Assembly (NCBI GenBank): GCA_945787585.1
Contig: CALZIG010000204.1
Span: 1 to 5,430 of the forward strand
Source of the DNA: an uncultured Gammaproteobacteria bacterium
GTDB taxonomy: Bacteria; Pseudomonadota; Gammaproteobacteria; SZUA-140
DNA length: 5,430 nucleotides
Direction: 5' to 3'
Part shown: in pieces, positions 5,028 to 5,430 of the stretch
Layout: every line of letters starts with the position of its first letter
How positions within the stretch are numbered: position 1 is the stretch's first letter
The notes under the pieces: model-generated
The model's database searches: none
What the model was told of the DNA's origin: nothing
What the model saw: the letters and a program-made list of their open reading frames with translations, nothing else
Made by a program: the position numbers and the translations under genes

Positions 5028-5043
5028 AGTTTCGATATATTAT
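5014..5043 (+). promoter_or_regulatory. Promoter candidate for the coiled-coil protein gene
   Basis: TTGAAA (5014-5019) is followed by TATATT (5036-5041, spacing 16) or TATTAT (5038-5043, spacing 18). Either gives a start near 5048-5050 and a leader of about 26 bases holding a strong Shine-Dalgarno. The -35 overlaps the dyad at 5004-5017. Confidence 0.55.
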
Positions 5044-5075
5044 CCGAAGCGCAATAGCACCTGAAGGGGGATAGT

Positions 5076-5381
5076 ATGAAAGGAAATAAGAATATTTCAA
5101 AAGGGCATTTTTCTCTGATGACCATGGTGATGCTGGGCGCCTTGTTTTTTACAGCGAATCAGGCAAGCGCTGATGTCACTGATAATCACAATGAAAGTGA
5201 TCAAAGCGTAATAGGTACGGTTACGGATATCAAAGTAGAAGTGGATCAAACCAGAGCACAGATTGATGAAGCGAAGGCGGCGTTAAATGACGTCAAAGCT
5301 AAACTAGAAATGATTAAAGAACAGAGTGAGTCAATGGTTGACCCGCTGACGGATTTAGCAACACTTACCGAAGAAGACTAG
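5076..5381 (+). CDS. Small exported coiled-coil protein of unknown function
   Basis: I do not recognise this 101-residue protein. It is well started: AAGGGGG at 5064-5070 is five bases before the ATG, with a promoter candidate above it. Residues 1-12 are basic, 13-29 are hydrophobic, and A30-S-A32 gives a signal-peptidase I site, predicting a mature protein of 69 residues in the periplasm or outside. There is no cysteine and hence no lipobox. From V45 to M87 a-d heptad positions follow without a break: V45, V49, I52, V56, T59, I63, A66, L70, V73, L77, I80, S84, M87, which is about six heptads. The mature chain is acidic and ends in EED. It resembles Lpp only in being a short helical rod. It is divergent from arsR with 102-123 bases between starts, and its stop overlaps that of the EAL gene. 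Confidence 0.8.
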   Translation: MKGNKNISKGHFSLMTMVMLGALFFTANQASADVTDNHNESDQSVIGTVTDIKVEVDQTRAQIDEAKAALNDVKAKLEMIKEQSESMVDPLTDLATLTEED

Positions 5382-5430
5382 TTAATTAGAATCTTAGGTT
5401 GTCCAAACAGGTAGCCCTGGGCGTAGTCTA
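5378..5430 (-). CDS. C-terminal end of an EAL-domain protein (partial)
   Basis: Sixteen residues and a TAG stop (5380-5378) enter from the right edge on the minus strand: DYAQGYLFGQPKILIN. The pattern D-x-x-QGY-x-FG-x-P is the closing motif of EAL domains, which hydrolyse cyclic di-GMP to pGpG. Such domains often sit at the C-terminus behind GGDEF or sensory domains, but nothing upstream is visible, so catalytic status and architecture are unknown. The stop shares CTAG with the stop of the convergent coiled-coil gene, and no terminator is seen between them. Confidence 0.8.
   Translation of the reverse strand, partial: DYAQGYLFGQPKILIN

Noticed and set aside
5031..5048. TTCG...CGAA dyad over the -10 of the coiled-coil gene as a second copy of the ars operator
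   Set aside because: Only four base pairs match and the half-site spacing differs by two bases from the dyad at 4941-4964.

Overview
The window looks like chromosomal DNA from a flagellated gammaproteobacterium of roughly 50% GC. The reasons are the fliJ-fliK order with a sigma-54 type promoter before fliK, a SlyD with a histidine tail, an LsrG-type small enzyme and an EAL-domain protein. I cannot fix the genus. Every stretch of the window is a gene or a short intergenic region of less than 170 bases. I see no transposase, CRISPR array, tRNA or rRNA.

Layout. Bases 1-90 (+) are the last codons of a protein that fits FliJ. Bases 191-1429 (+) encode the hook-length control protein FliK, preceded by a good sigma-54 promoter candidate and followed by a hairpin terminator. 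The flagellar block ends there: the next gene is slyD (1578-2057, +), a prolyl isomerase and metal-binding chaperone. It runs convergently, 13 bases apart, into a two-gene minus-strand operon: an LsrG-like antibiotic-monooxygenase-fold protein (3555-3253) followed directly, with no intervening base, by an iron-containing alcohol dehydrogenase (3252-2071).

Next comes a second minus-strand operon, arsR-arsM: a cysteine-rich ArsR-family repressor (4952-4635) and an arsenite methyltransferase (4598-3720), ended by a strong hairpin and T-run terminator. The arsR promoter has perfect -35 and -10 hexamers, and its predicted transcription start falls on the internal ATG at 4952. The messenger is therefore probably leaderless, and the repressor seven residues shorter than the longest reading frame. 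A dyad centred on the same point is a likely ArsR operator.

Divergent from arsR, with its own promoter, is a small exported protein (5076-5381, +) whose mature part is mostly one regular coiled coil; I do not recognise its family. It converges on the 3' end of an EAL-domain (cyclic-di-GMP phosphodiesterase type) gene on the minus strand, and their stop codons share the tetranucleotide CTAG.

Functionally there are three unlinked themes: flagellar hook assembly, small-molecule turnover (LsrG-like plus Fe-ADH), and arsenic biotransformation under its own repressor. The points most worth following are the leaderless autoregulated arsR-arsM unit with its divergent coiled-coil neighbour, and the translationally coupled LsrG-like/Fe-ADH pair.
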